From Pseudolachnospira sp051055405 (GTDB taxonomy: Bacteria > Bacillota > Clostridia > Lachnospirales > Lachnospiraceae): DNA of 64,000 nucleotides. The notes under the pieces are model-generated. The model did no database searches. It was not told the DNA's origin and saw nothing but the letters and a program-made list of their open reading frames with translations. This document shows positions 33,432-40,791 of the stretch, piece by piece (within the stretch, counting starts at the first letter, position 1; each line of letters opens with the position of its first letter). The DNA lies in NCBI RefSeq assembly GCF_051055405.1, contig NZ_CP167068.1, positions 1,984,001 to 2,048,000 on the forward strand. The letters are read 5' to 3'. Made by a program: the position numbers and the translations under genes.

Positions 33432-34379
33432 TTATAGCAATCCAAACTCTCTCTTTAGAGAGGTCGCCATCAAATCATGAATCTGATCGGTATAAGCATT
33501 GTGGACGGTGGTAAAACCATGGCACACTCTGGGAGCCACAAACATTTCGCAGGGAATACCAGCGTTTAAGAGACGTATCCCATATTTTACGCTGCTGTCC
33601 CGCAGAGTATCATACTCCGCCGCCAAAATAAAGTGAGGGCAAAGCCCCTGTACGTCCGCAGCATGGCCTGGGAACGCATATTTGGGCGGGAGTACCTGGT
33701 TCAAATTGCTTCCGTCATAAGTGGCTTCCGCTCCTCTCGCGTAAGTCCCCCGACCGTCCATACGCAGCTCATACCACTGATGATAGCTGTGATCTTCTGT
33801 AAAATCCATTGTCAGCGGCGCGCAATTTAAGATGCACAGAGCCGGCGCAGGGCCGTCCTGATCTCTCAGATACATCGCCAGTCCAGCGCAAAGATTTCCC
33901 CCAGCGCTGGTTCCATGAAGGGCAATCCGGCTGCCGTCGCCGCCTAACTCGTCCGCATGATCGTGCATCCACATATAGGCCGTATAGCAGTCCAGAAGCG
34001 GTTTTGGATAACAGACTTCCCGATTGGACAGCCGATAATCCACACACACCACAATGCAGGGAACCTTTTCCGCGAACGCAATACAGCGGTAATTATCGAT
34101 ATCGATGCTTCCTCCGACCCAGCCGCCGCCATGAATTTCCAGCATCATCGGTGCTGGCTTTTTCATGTTTGCTGGAGTAAAAATCCGAACGCGCAGTTCC
34201 TGCCCTTCATCAGGGCCTGGAATCATTCGATCCTCCATCGTCATACCTTCCGGGAGGGTATAGCCGAACAAATCCTTACTTTGCGCTTCTCTCGCAGCCT
34301 TCAGTTCCTCATCCTCACCGGACATATAAGACATGTAATGGTTTTCATATCCGGGAAATGGTTTTCCTCTCAGTTTCAT
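33432..34379 (-). CDS. Alpha/beta hydrolase, HSL-type esterase
   Basis: 315 residues, cytosolic. Oxyanion motif HGGG in LEIHGGGWVGGS near residues 82-93; nucleophile elbow GTSAGG near 154-159; Asp in LAAEYDTLRD near 248 and His in CHGFTTVHNA near 284. This is the hormone-sensitive-lipase (family IV) layout, acting on short acyl or acetyl esters. GGAGG lies five bases before ATG 34379. It is divergent from an AraC gene with matched sequence motifs between them. Confidence 0.9.
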   Translation of the reverse strand: MKLRGKPFPGYENHYMSYMSGEDEELKAAREAQSKDLFGYTLPEGMTMEDRMIPGPDEGQELRVRIFTPANMKKPAPMMLEIHGGGWVGGSIDIDNYRCIAFAEKVPCIVVCVDYRLSNREVCYPKPLLDCYTAYMWMHDHADELGGDGSRIALHGTSAGGNLCAGLAMYLRDQDGPAPALCILNCAPLTMDFTEDHSYHQWYELRMDGRGTYARGAEATYDGSNLNQVLPPKYAFPGHAADVQGLCPHFILAAEYDTLRDSSVKYGIRLLNAGIPCEMFVAPRVCHGFTTVHNAYTDQIHDLMATSLKREFGLL

Positions 34380-34734
34380 AAAAGCCTCCTATTTCTCCTC
34401 GTTGCTTTTGTATTTCTTGTCTTACCTTCCATGAACAAGAGCATACACCCCTTGTCAATTGAAGATATCATACGATGTTATGGAAAACAACAAGGCATTC
34501 TCTCAATCTGCATAAAAATCTTACTCACTTTTTGCTCTATTTGGGAGGGATTTTCAGCGCTTTCCATCCTTGAACCATAGTATCTTCTCATTTGTGCAAA
34601 ATATTTTGTCAGGTTGCCCAAAAAGCATTGTTGCGATATACTATCTTTGTACCTTCAATTGACAGATCTTTTATGTGATAATCTCTCAACATGGTCCCAA
34701 GATCTTCCTATAACAGAAAAAGGAGTAACCTCTT
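34380..34734. other. 355-bp shared regulatory region between esterase and AraC genes
   Basis: It holds the 12-base motif TGTCAATTGAAG at 34453-34464 and its exact reverse complement CTTCAATTGACA at 34653-34664 (14 of 15 identical when extended), one facing each gene, plus the AraC promoter at 34614-34642. I see no coding frame with a ribosome site. Confidence 0.7.
34614..34642 (+). promoter_or_regulatory. Promoter of the AraC regulator
   Basis: TTGCCC at 34614-34619, 17-bp spacer, TATACT at 34637-34642. The motif at 34653-34664 would cover about +4 to +15. Confidence 0.6.
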
Positions 34735-35586
34735 ATGTGGATTTATGATTATAAATCAGAAAAAGACAATCCTTATAAGGAACCCCCGTTCTTCGAAATT
34801 ATTCACATGTCTTATGTAGACAATCTTCCGGCCTGGTCCTATCCCTGGCATGCCCATGAAGACTCTTATGAACTGGCCTTCGTCATGCAGGGTTCCGGTA
34901 TGATCTATGTCAATACTTTGACTCTTCCCGTAGAGACAGGCTCCATCATCCTGATCCCGAAAAATCTCATGCACCACTTTTCGGCCTCCGGAGATGAAAC
35001 GATGCAGTATTACACGCTGCGTTTCCGTACCAATCCAGGAGATCCGACTTCTTTGTCCTCTCTTTTTCGTCCAGACTGTGCGGTAACATCCGGTATCAAT
35101 TACCTTCCTTTTATGAAAAGTACGTTTCAGCTGCTTTTCCATCTCCACCAGACCAATGGGGGCATTGTAGACAAGCCCTTCCAGTCCATCTGTCTTGGCC
35201 TCTTTCATCTGGCTCAAGAGCTATTGACCAACGAGGCCATGACGGTACGGTTAGATGAACATTTTTCAGCCAGCGATATCCTAAATTACATTTCCGAACA
35301 TTCTTCCGAGAAGATAACCCTGGAATCTCTGGCCCAACACTTTCATGTCAGCCCGTCTCATTTGAGCCGTATCTTCTGCAATGCCTATCACATATCGCCC
35401 ATTAACTACATCATCTATTCACGCATTACGCTCTCTACCGAATACCTGCTCAAATCAGATTTGTCGGTATCTGAGATTTCAGAATTGGTAGGTTACGAAA
35501 ACCCAACCCACTTTACGAATCTCTTTATCAAGCGGATTGGCTGCACCCCTTCCGAATACAGAAAGCGCAATCAACAAATCCCGTAA
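34735..35586 (+). CDS. AraC family transcriptional regulator with cupin sensor
   Basis: 283 residues. N-terminal cupin (PWHAHEDSYELAFVMQGSGMIYV near residues 37-59; SIILIPKNLMHHF near 72-84). C-terminal HTH pair in the last ~100 residues: ITLESLAQHFHVSPSHLSRIF and LSVSEISELVGYENPTHFTNLFIKRIGCTPSEYRK. AAAGGAG precedes ATG 34735. It is divergent from the esterase and probably controls it, with a sugar or acyl-sugar as effector. That is inference. Confidence 0.9.
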   Translation: MWIYDYKSEKDNPYKEPPFFEIIHMSYVDNLPAWSYPWHAHEDSYELAFVMQGSGMIYVNTLTLPVETGSIILIPKNLMHHFSASGDETMQYYTLRFRTNPGDPTSLSSLFRPDCAVTSGINYLPFMKSTFQLLFHLHQTNGGIVDKPFQSICLGLFHLAQELLTNEAMTVRLDEHFSASDILNYISEHSSEKITLESLAQHFHVSPSHLSRIFCNAYHISPINYIIYSRITLSTEYLLKSDLSVSEISELVGYENPTHFTNLFIKRIGCTPSEYRKRNQQIP

Positions 35587-35608
35587 GGAATTTTCAGCGA
35601 AATTTCCT
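35586..35608. repeat. Short imperfect palindrome related to the element at 20118-20168
   Basis: AGGAATTTTC and GAAATTTCCT pair with one mismatch around AGC and are followed by TATAGAATAAAAA and a terminator, the same order as at 20133-20170. Confidence 0.5.
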
Positions 35609-35617
35609 ATAGAATAA

Positions 35618-35672
35618 AAAAATGGTTGGATTTTCTATAGGCAATATGCCTACAAAAAATCCAACCATTTTT
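35618..35672. terminator. Bidirectional terminator between the AraC gene and rny
   Basis: 17-bp perfect outer arms 35618-35634 and 35656-35672 (TGGTTGGATTTT core) with nested TAGGCA/TGCCTA; T-runs on both strands. Confidence 0.88.
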
Positions 35673-35688
35673 CTTTGAATACTCGTCT

Positions 35689-37236
35689 CTATTTTGCGTA
35701 ATCTGTCACGCGAGACTCGCGGATAACATTGACTTTGATCTGACCAGGATATTCCAACTCGGATTCGATCTGCTTGGAGATATTTCTCGCAAGCAAAACC
35801 ATATCGTCGTCGCTGACCTGATCCGGAATAACCATAATACGAACTTCTCTACCTGCCTGAATTGCAAAGGACTTTTCCACTCCCTTAAAGGAGTTGGTAA
35901 TTTCTTCTAACTGTTTCAATCTGTTGGTGTATGTTTCTAATGTCTCGCGTCTCGCGCCAGGTCTAGCCGCAGAAATCGTATCTGCCGCCTGTACGATACA
36001 CGCGATCAGACTAGTCGGCTCTACATCCCCGTGGTGAGATTCCACTGCATTGATAACAACAGCGGATTCCTTATACTTCTTACACAGGTCTGCGCCGATT
36101 TGAATATGGGATCCCTCCATCTCGTGATCGAGGCTTTTTCCAATATCATGAAGTAAGCCGGCACGTTTTGCCAGTCGAATATCCAATCCCATCTCTCCGG
36201 CCAAAAGTCCGGAAAGGTGTGCAACCTCAATGGAATGCTTTAATGCGTTTTGTCCATAGCTGGTGCGGAAACGCATCTTGCCGAGCAGACGAACTAATTC
36301 CGGATGAATACCGTGAATACCTACTTCCAAAGTCGCGGCTTCACCTTCTTCCCGAATCATCGTCTCCACTTCTTTTTGCGCTTTTTCCACCATCTCTTCG
36401 ATTCTTGCCGGGTGAATCCGGCCATCCAGAATCAACTTCTCCAGGGCAATCTTCGCGATCTCTCTCCGCATCGGATCAAAACCGGAAAGAATAACCGCTT
36501 CCGGCGTATCGTCAATAATCAAATCTACGCCAGTCAGCGTTTCCAAAGTGCGGATGTTCCGTCCCTCACGACCGATGATCCTTCCTTTCATCTCATCGCT
36601 GGGGAGTTGTACCACAGAAATGGTCGTCTCAGCCACATGATCCGCAGAACATTTCTGAATCGCGGTCACAACATATTCCCGCGCCTTCTTGTTCGCCTCT
36701 TCTTTGGCTCTCGCTTCCATCTCCTTAATCATTTTTGCCGTGTCATGTTTTACATCTTCTTCAACAGTTTGTAACAGGTAGGTCTTTGCTTGTTCGGAGG
36801 TAAGTCCAGAAATTCGCTCCAATTCCAGCTTTTCCTTCTCAAGCAACGCGTCTACTTCCGCGTTTTTCTTGTTCAGGTTTTCTTCCTTTGCCGCATAACT
36901 ACTCTCTCTTCGTTCCAAAGCCTCCGTCTTCTTGTCCAAATTTTCTTCCTTGTTCTGAAGACGGCGCTCCAGCCGCTGCAGTTCGGCCCGACGTTCCCTG
37001 CATTCTTTTTCCAAGTCGTTTTTGGTCTTTAAAGACTCCTCTTTCGCTTCGAGAAGAGCTTCCCGTTTCTTTGTCTCAGCAACTTTCAGTGCCTCATCAA
37101 TGATCTCTCTAGACTTTTCCTCCGCCGCGCCAATCTTTTTTTCATAGACGCCCTTCCGATAGGAAATTGCCAGAAACCAGGAAACAGGAGCCGCAATGAC
37201 CAGAGTAATCAGCACAGGAATGATGATTTCTGTCAC
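35689..37236 (-). CDS. rny: Ribonuclease Y
   Basis: 515 residues, initiated by GTG 37236 with AAGGAGG seven bases upstream. Membrane-anchored endoribonuclease that starts mRNA turnover. N-terminal TM segment 5-24, long coiled coil ~25-190, KH domain (GRIIGREGRNIRTLE near 218-232), HD domain with LLHDIGKSLDHE near 363-374, and a C-terminal domain (PGQIKVNVIRE near the end). The length and order are the family standard. It is a monocistronic unit between a terminator and its own strong promoter. Confidence 0.97.
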   Translation of the reverse strand: MTEIIIPVLITLVIAAPVSWFLAISYRKGVYEKKIGAAEEKSREIIDEALKVAETKKREALLEAKEESLKTKNDLEKECRERRAELQRLERRLQNKEENLDKKTEALERRESSYAAKEENLNKKNAEVDALLEKEKLELERISGLTSEQAKTYLLQTVEEDVKHDTAKMIKEMEARAKEEANKKAREYVVTAIQKCSADHVAETTISVVQLPSDEMKGRIIGREGRNIRTLETLTGVDLIIDDTPEAVILSGFDPMRREIAKIALEKLILDGRIHPARIEEMVEKAQKEVETMIREEGEAATLEVGIHGIHPELVRLLGKMRFRTSYGQNALKHSIEVAHLSGLLAGEMGLDIRLAKRAGLLHDIGKSLDHEMEGSHIQIGADLCKKYKESAVVINAVESHHGDVEPTSLIACIVQAADTISAARPGARRETLETYTNRLKQLEEITNSFKGVEKSFAIQAGREVRIMVIPDQVSDDDMVLLARNISKQIESELEYPGQIKVNVIRESRVTDYAK

Positions 37237-37332
37237 AGGAGCACCTCCTTATTTAATTTTCATTGTACATATTGCCAAATTTTCTACCGAATCAGCAAAA
37301 AATTCTGCATGAAATACGAATACAACATATAA

Positions 37333-37361
37333 ATTTTAATCTTTTTTTCAGTGCCTGTCAA
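37333..37361 (-). promoter_or_regulatory. Promoter of rny
   Basis: On the minus strand consensus TTGACA (37361-37356), 17-bp spacer, TAAAAT (37338-37333). This leaves a 5' leader of about 90 bases. Confidence 0.75.
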
Positions 37362-37386
37362 GTAGAATCTTGCGCTTACTCAGGAC

Positions 37387-37407
37387 ACCTAAAATTTCAT
37401 TTTAGGT
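37387..37407. repeat. Inverted repeat upstream of the toxin-antitoxin operon
   Basis: ACCTAAAAT and ATTTTAGGT, perfect 9-bp arms around TTC, 26 bp upstream of the predicted -35. Antitoxins of this type often bind such repeats; it is a candidate operator. Confidence 0.5.
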
Positions 37408-37432
37408 TAAAATATTGTTGTAAAATATAGCG

Positions 37433-37461
37433 TTGAATTTTACATTAAATCAGGATATACT
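37433..37461 (+). promoter_or_regulatory. Promoter of the Phd/RelE-type operon
   Basis: TTGAAT at 37433-37438, 17-bp spacer, TATACT at 37456-37461, 26 bp before the chosen start. Confidence 0.6.
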
Positions 37462-37486
37462 AAGAGTAGAAAAGGAGAATATGAGT

Positions 37487-37747
37487 ATGCCTAATATCAA
37501 ACCAATCTCTGATTTAAGAAATTACAGTGATGTGCTCCGCGATGTATCGGTCGGTGCCCCCGTCTTTCTTACCAAAAACGGACGTGGACGTTATGCAATC
37601 ATTGACATACAGGATTATGAAAAAACGCGGGCGTCCCTGAAACTTATGGAAGAACTTGCAAAAGGAAAAAAGTCAGGGGAGGAAAAGGGATGGCTTTCAT
37701 CCGAGGATGTGAGAGCACATTTCCGGGCAAAGGCGAATGAAGAATAG
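37487..37747 (+). CDS. Type II antitoxin, Phd/YefM family
   Basis: 86 residues from ATG 37487 (AAAGGAG nine bases upstream; ATG 37481 is too close to it). The N-terminal Phd/YefM DNA-binding fold is PNIKPISDLRNYSDVLRDV, then APVFLTKNGRGRYAIIDIQDYEK; the charged C-terminal tail (residues ~52-86) is the toxin-binding part. It overlaps the toxin gene by 11 bp. It should both neutralise the toxin and repress the operon. Confidence 0.9.
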   Translation: MPNIKPISDLRNYSDVLRDVSVGAPVFLTKNGRGRYAIIDIQDYEKTRASLKLMEELAKGKKSGEEKGWLSSEDVRAHFRAKANEE

Positions 37748-38084
37748 TATCCACTACTCCCCAGAAGCCCAAAACGACCTTGATGAAATCTGGGCGTATA
37801 TTTCCTTTGAGTTATGCAATCCGCTAGCCGCAGAAAGCACCGTAAACAAAATTATGGACACCGTTGACAAACTGGAAGATTTTTCAGAAATCGGCGTTTC
37901 ACTATCTTCTATAACAGATATAGAAAGCGATTATCGTTTTCTCACCAGTGCAAATTACGTGATTTTCTACCGCGCGAACGGGCAGGATTATACATTGACC
38001 GTGTTCTCTATGGCAGACGGGATTATCTTCGAATTCTGTTTCCCGATCTGCCACAGAACGACAACGAAGGATAAAGCAAAATAG
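37737..38084 (+). CDS. RelE/ParE family toxin, apparently frameshifted near the C-terminus
   Basis: Residues 1-85 fit RelE/ParE (IHYSPEAQNDLDEIWAYISFEL; YRFLTSANYVIFYRANGQDYT). The family C-terminus RVLYGRRDYLRILF is not in this frame. It is encoded in another frame from 37994 as IDRVLYGRRDYLRILFPDLP, ending in TAA at 38072-38074. The original frame instead reads an unrelated tail to 38084. A one-base deletion (or two-base insertion) near 37992-37994 would explain this. The site is not a homopolymer. RelE-type toxins cleave mRNA or block gyrase; without its catalytic strand this copy is probably inactive, so it may be a pseudogene. Confidence 0.8.
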   Translation: MKNSIHYSPEAQNDLDEIWAYISFELCNPLAAESTVNKIMDTVDKLEDFSEIGVSLSSITDIESDYRFLTSANYVIFYRANGQDYTLTVFSMADGIIFEFCFPICHRTTTKDKAK

Positions 38085-38089
38085 AATAA

Positions 38090-38122
38090 CGATAGAAGGC
38101 TGCCGTTGGCAGCCTTCTATCG
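38090..38122. terminator. Hairpin after the toxin gene
   Basis: 15-bp perfect stem (38090-38104 and 38108-38122) closed by loop GTT; it directly precedes a second terminator-like hairpin. Confidence 0.65.
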
Positions 38123-38128
38123 CATTGA

Positions 38129-38163
38129 AAAAAGCAGCAGAGTTCTATACCCTGCTGCTTTTT
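38129..38163. terminator. Bidirectional terminator between the toxin gene and recA
   Basis: AAAAAGCAGCAG and CTGCTGCTTTTT, 12-bp arms with an 11-base loop; T-runs on both sides. Confidence 0.85.
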
Positions 38164-38187
38164 CCAACGCTATAATAAAATGATATA

Positions 38188-39234
38188 TTACTCTTCCGTA
38201 GGCAATTTTACAGCGTCCTGATCTTCTTTCTCCGGCTCGTCTTTTTTTGCATAATGAGCCCGCACTTTCGCCTCGATCTCATCCATCACAGAAGGGTTGT
38301 CCTTCAAAAATTTCTTAGCCGCTTCCCGTCCCTGGCCCATCTTTTCCCCATTATAGGCATACCAAGAACCGCTCTTATCTACAATGCCGACCTTTGCCGC
38401 AAGATCTAAAATATCGCCTTCGCTGGAAAGTCCCTCTCCAAAGATGATATCCACCTCTGTCTCCCGAAACGGCGGCGCTACTTTATTCTTTACCACCTTG
38501 ATTTTGGCGCGGTTTCCGACCAGCTCTCCGCCTTGCTTTAACGCCTCTCCGCGGCGTACTTCCATACGGACGGAAGAATAAAACTTCAAAGCGCGTCCGC
38601 CGGTGGTCACTTCCGGATTTCCGTAGGAAATTCCGACCTTTTCACGAAGCTGATTGATAAAAATCACAATACAGTTAAACTTAGAAATCACAGCGGTCAA
38701 CTTCCGCAAAGCCTTTGACATCAATCTGGCCTGCAAGCCGACCTGCATGTCTCCCATTTCTCCGTCGATCTCCGCCTTCGGAACTAAGGCAGCCACGGAG
38801 TCAATGACGATGATGTCCAGAGCGCCGGAACGAACCATCGCCTCTGCGATCTCCAACGCTTGTTCCCCGTTATCCGGCTGAGAAATATACAGATTATCAA
38901 TATCCACGCCGATCTTTTTTGCGTAAGCAGGATCTAACGCATGCTCCGCGTCGATGAAGCCGGCGATGCCGTCCCGTTTCTGTGCTTCCGCAATCATCCG
39001 AAGCGCAACGGTCGTTTTACCGCTGGATTCCGGTCCATAGATCTCGATCACGCGTCCCCTGGGCAGTCCGCCGACGCCAAGAGCCAAATCCAGGCTCAGG
39101 GACCCTGTCGGAATCACCTGTACATTCATATGGGAATTCTCATCTCCCAATTTCATCACAGAACCTTTGCCAAAGGTTTTCTCAATTTTCTCCATCGCGT
39201 CCGTTAACGCTTTTAACTTTTCTTCGCTGATCAT
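38188..39234 (-). CDS. recA: DNA recombinase RecA
   Basis: 348 residues from ATG 39234, with GGAGG five bases upstream; an in-frame ATG five codons earlier overlaps the LexA box. It forms filaments on single-stranded DNA for strand exchange and LexA cleavage. Walker A GPESSGKT is at 67-74, Walker B LDIIVIDSVAAL near 139-150, and loop 2 QLREKVGISYGNPEVTTGG near 194-212. The C-terminus is acidic (KKDEPEKEDQD). No intein is present. It is a single-gene unit. Confidence 0.98.
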   Translation of the reverse strand: MISEEKLKALTDAMEKIEKTFGKGSVMKLGDENSHMNVQVIPTGSLSLDLALGVGGLPRGRVIEIYGPESSGKTTVALRMIAEAQKRDGIAGFIDAEHALDPAYAKKIGVDIDNLYISQPDNGEQALEIAEAMVRSGALDIIVIDSVAALVPKAEIDGEMGDMQVGLQARLMSKALRKLTAVISKFNCIVIFINQLREKVGISYGNPEVTTGGRALKFYSSVRMEVRRGEALKQGGELVGNRAKIKVVKNKVAPPFRETEVDIIFGEGLSSEGDILDLAAKVGIVDKSGSWYAYNGEKMGQGREAAKKFLKDNPSVMDEIEAKVRAHYAKKDEPEKEDQDAVKLPTEE

Positions 39235-39248
39235 AGCATCCTCCATCA

Positions 39249-39262
39249 CGAACTAATGTTCG
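39249..39262 (-). promoter_or_regulatory. LexA (SOS) box of recA
   Basis: Perfect palindrome CGAACTAATGTTCG, matching the Firmicutes CGAACNNNNGTTCG box. It lies between the recA promoter and start codon, around +5 to +20 of the predicted transcript. Confidence 0.93.
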
Positions 39263-39272
39263 TCCCTTATTT

Positions 39273-39301
39273 ATAGTAATATACTTTCGGGAAATTGTCA
39301 A
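39273..39301 (-). promoter_or_regulatory. Promoter of recA
   Basis: On the minus strand consensus TTGACA (39301-39296), 17-bp spacer, TACTAT (39278-39273). Repression by LexA at the downstream box would block start or escape. Confidence 0.8.
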
Positions 39302-39391
39302 CTGAAATTATAGAAAAAAGGAAGAGAAAAAGAAGTAATCTCCATCGAACAACAAAGAAACTTGCAAAGCGGAATTTCCCGCCTGCATAAG

Positions 39392-39435
39392 AAGCGGAAA
39401 GCTCGAAAATGGAATCCATCTTCGAGCTTTCGCTT
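39392..39435 (-). terminator. Terminator of the pyk-lysA unit
   Basis: Arms AAGCG-g-AAAGCTCGAA and TTCGAGCTTTCGCTT with one bulged base and a 13-base loop. It lies 46 bp beyond the lysA stop; the minus-strand tail CTTCTTATG is short of T. Confidence 0.6.
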
Positions 39436-39480
39436 TACAGATCTTACCTGCTCTTATTATACTTTCATCTGTAGTCTTTG

Positions 39481-40770
39481 TCAACTATTTGGATAACGTT
39501 CCGCGTCCTCGTAAGGGATCTCCACTCCGCTCACATCCAAGGTGGCAAAAAGATCCTGGGGAGTCTCCGCCCGGCGGATCAGCTTTGCGCTGCCGTCCTC
39601 CTGCAAAAGGATCTCGGCGGAACGCAGTTTTCCATTATAGTTATACCCCATAGAAAATCCGTGGGCTCCGGCGTCGTGGATCACCAGAAGATCGCCTTTT
39701 TCGATCTCCGGCAGCATCCGGTCTACCGCAAATTTATCATTGTTCTCGCAGAGAGACCCTGTGATATCGTACTTATGATCGCAAGGCTTGTCCTCTTTTC
39801 CCATCACGGTGATGTGATGGTAAGCGCCGTAAATCGCCGGACGCATCAGATGAGCAGCGCAGGCATCGCAGCCAATATACTCTTTATAGGTGTGTTTTTC
39901 ATGAACGGCGCGGGTTACCAGACAGCCGTAAGGCCCCAACATAAACCGGCCCATCTCCGTATAGATCGCCACATCCCCCATGCCGGCGGGAACTAGGACT
40001 TCCTCATACACTTTGCGAACGCCTTCCCCAATGGCCAAAATATCATTGGCTTCCTGATCCGGGCGATAAGGAATTCCCACGCCGCCAGACAGGTTAATAA
40101 AGGCGATATCCGCGCCGGTTTCTTTTTCCAGGCGGACCGCCAGCTCAAAGAGCTGCTTTGCCAACGTCGGATAGTAATCATTGGAAACCGTATTGCTGGC
40201 TAAAAACGCGTGGATACCAAACCGCTTCGCTCCCTTTTGCTTCAAAATCCGGTAAGCCTCGAACATCTGCTCCGTGGTCATTCCATATTTGGCGTCGCCT
40301 GGATTGTCCATAATTCCATTGCCAAACTCGAAAACGCCGCCTGGGTTATACCGGCAGCTGATGGTCTCCGGAATTCCGCCGTGCTTTTCCAGGAAATCAA
40401 TATGCGTGATATCGTCCAAATTCACAATCGCGCCCAATGCTCTCGCATACTGAAACTCTTCCGCCGGCGTATCATTGGAAGAAAACATAATATGCTCGCC
40501 GGTAATCCCGCAAGCCTTGGAAAGCATCAATTCTGTAAAAGAAGAACAGTCGCAGCCGCAGCCCTCTTCTTTTAAAATCTGCAAAATCGCCGGATTGGCG
40601 TTGGCCTTTACGGCAAAATACTCCCGATAGCCGGGATTCCAGGAAAACGCCTGTTTTACCCGTCTGGCATTCTCTCGAATGCCCTTCTCATCGTAGAGAT
40701 GAAAGGGCGTCGGATACTGGGAAACAATCCCCTCCAGCTGTTCCTTTGTCACAAATGTTGCTTTTTTCAT
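39481..40770 (-). CDS. lysA: Diaminopimelate decarboxylase
   Basis: 429 residues, the usual length. PLP enzyme of fold type III that makes lysine from meso-diaminopimelate. Lys55 in FAVKANANP binds PLP, and INLSGGVGIPYRP near 226-238 is the phosphate-binding loop. The C-terminal barrel has GCDACAAHLMRPAIYGAYH near 301-319. It follows pyk by 21 bp. Other fold III decarboxylases (ornithine, carboxynorspermidine) are conceivable alternatives but less likely. No lysine riboswitch is visible before it. Confidence 0.9.
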   Translation of the reverse strand: MKKATFVTKEQLEGIVSQYPTPFHLYDEKGIRENARRVKQAFSWNPGYREYFAVKANANPAILQILKEEGCGCDCSSFTELMLSKACGITGEHIMFSSNDTPAEEFQYARALGAIVNLDDITHIDFLEKHGGIPETISCRYNPGGVFEFGNGIMDNPGDAKYGMTTEQMFEAYRILKQKGAKRFGIHAFLASNTVSNDYYPTLAKQLFELAVRLEKETGADIAFINLSGGVGIPYRPDQEANDILAIGEGVRKVYEEVLVPAGMGDVAIYTEMGRFMLGPYGCLVTRAVHEKHTYKEYIGCDACAAHLMRPAIYGAYHHITVMGKEDKPCDHKYDITGSLCENNDKFAVDRMLPEIEKGDLLVIHDAGAHGFSMGYNYNGKLRSAEILLQEDGSAKLIRRAETPQDLFATLDVSGVEIPYEDAERYPNS

Positions 40771-40791
40771 GATTCTCTTGCCTCTTACTCC

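Noticed and set aside
39302..39480. Lysine riboswitch near lysA
   Set aside because: The gap is downstream of lysA on the minus strand, not upstream; only a terminator hairpin is visible.
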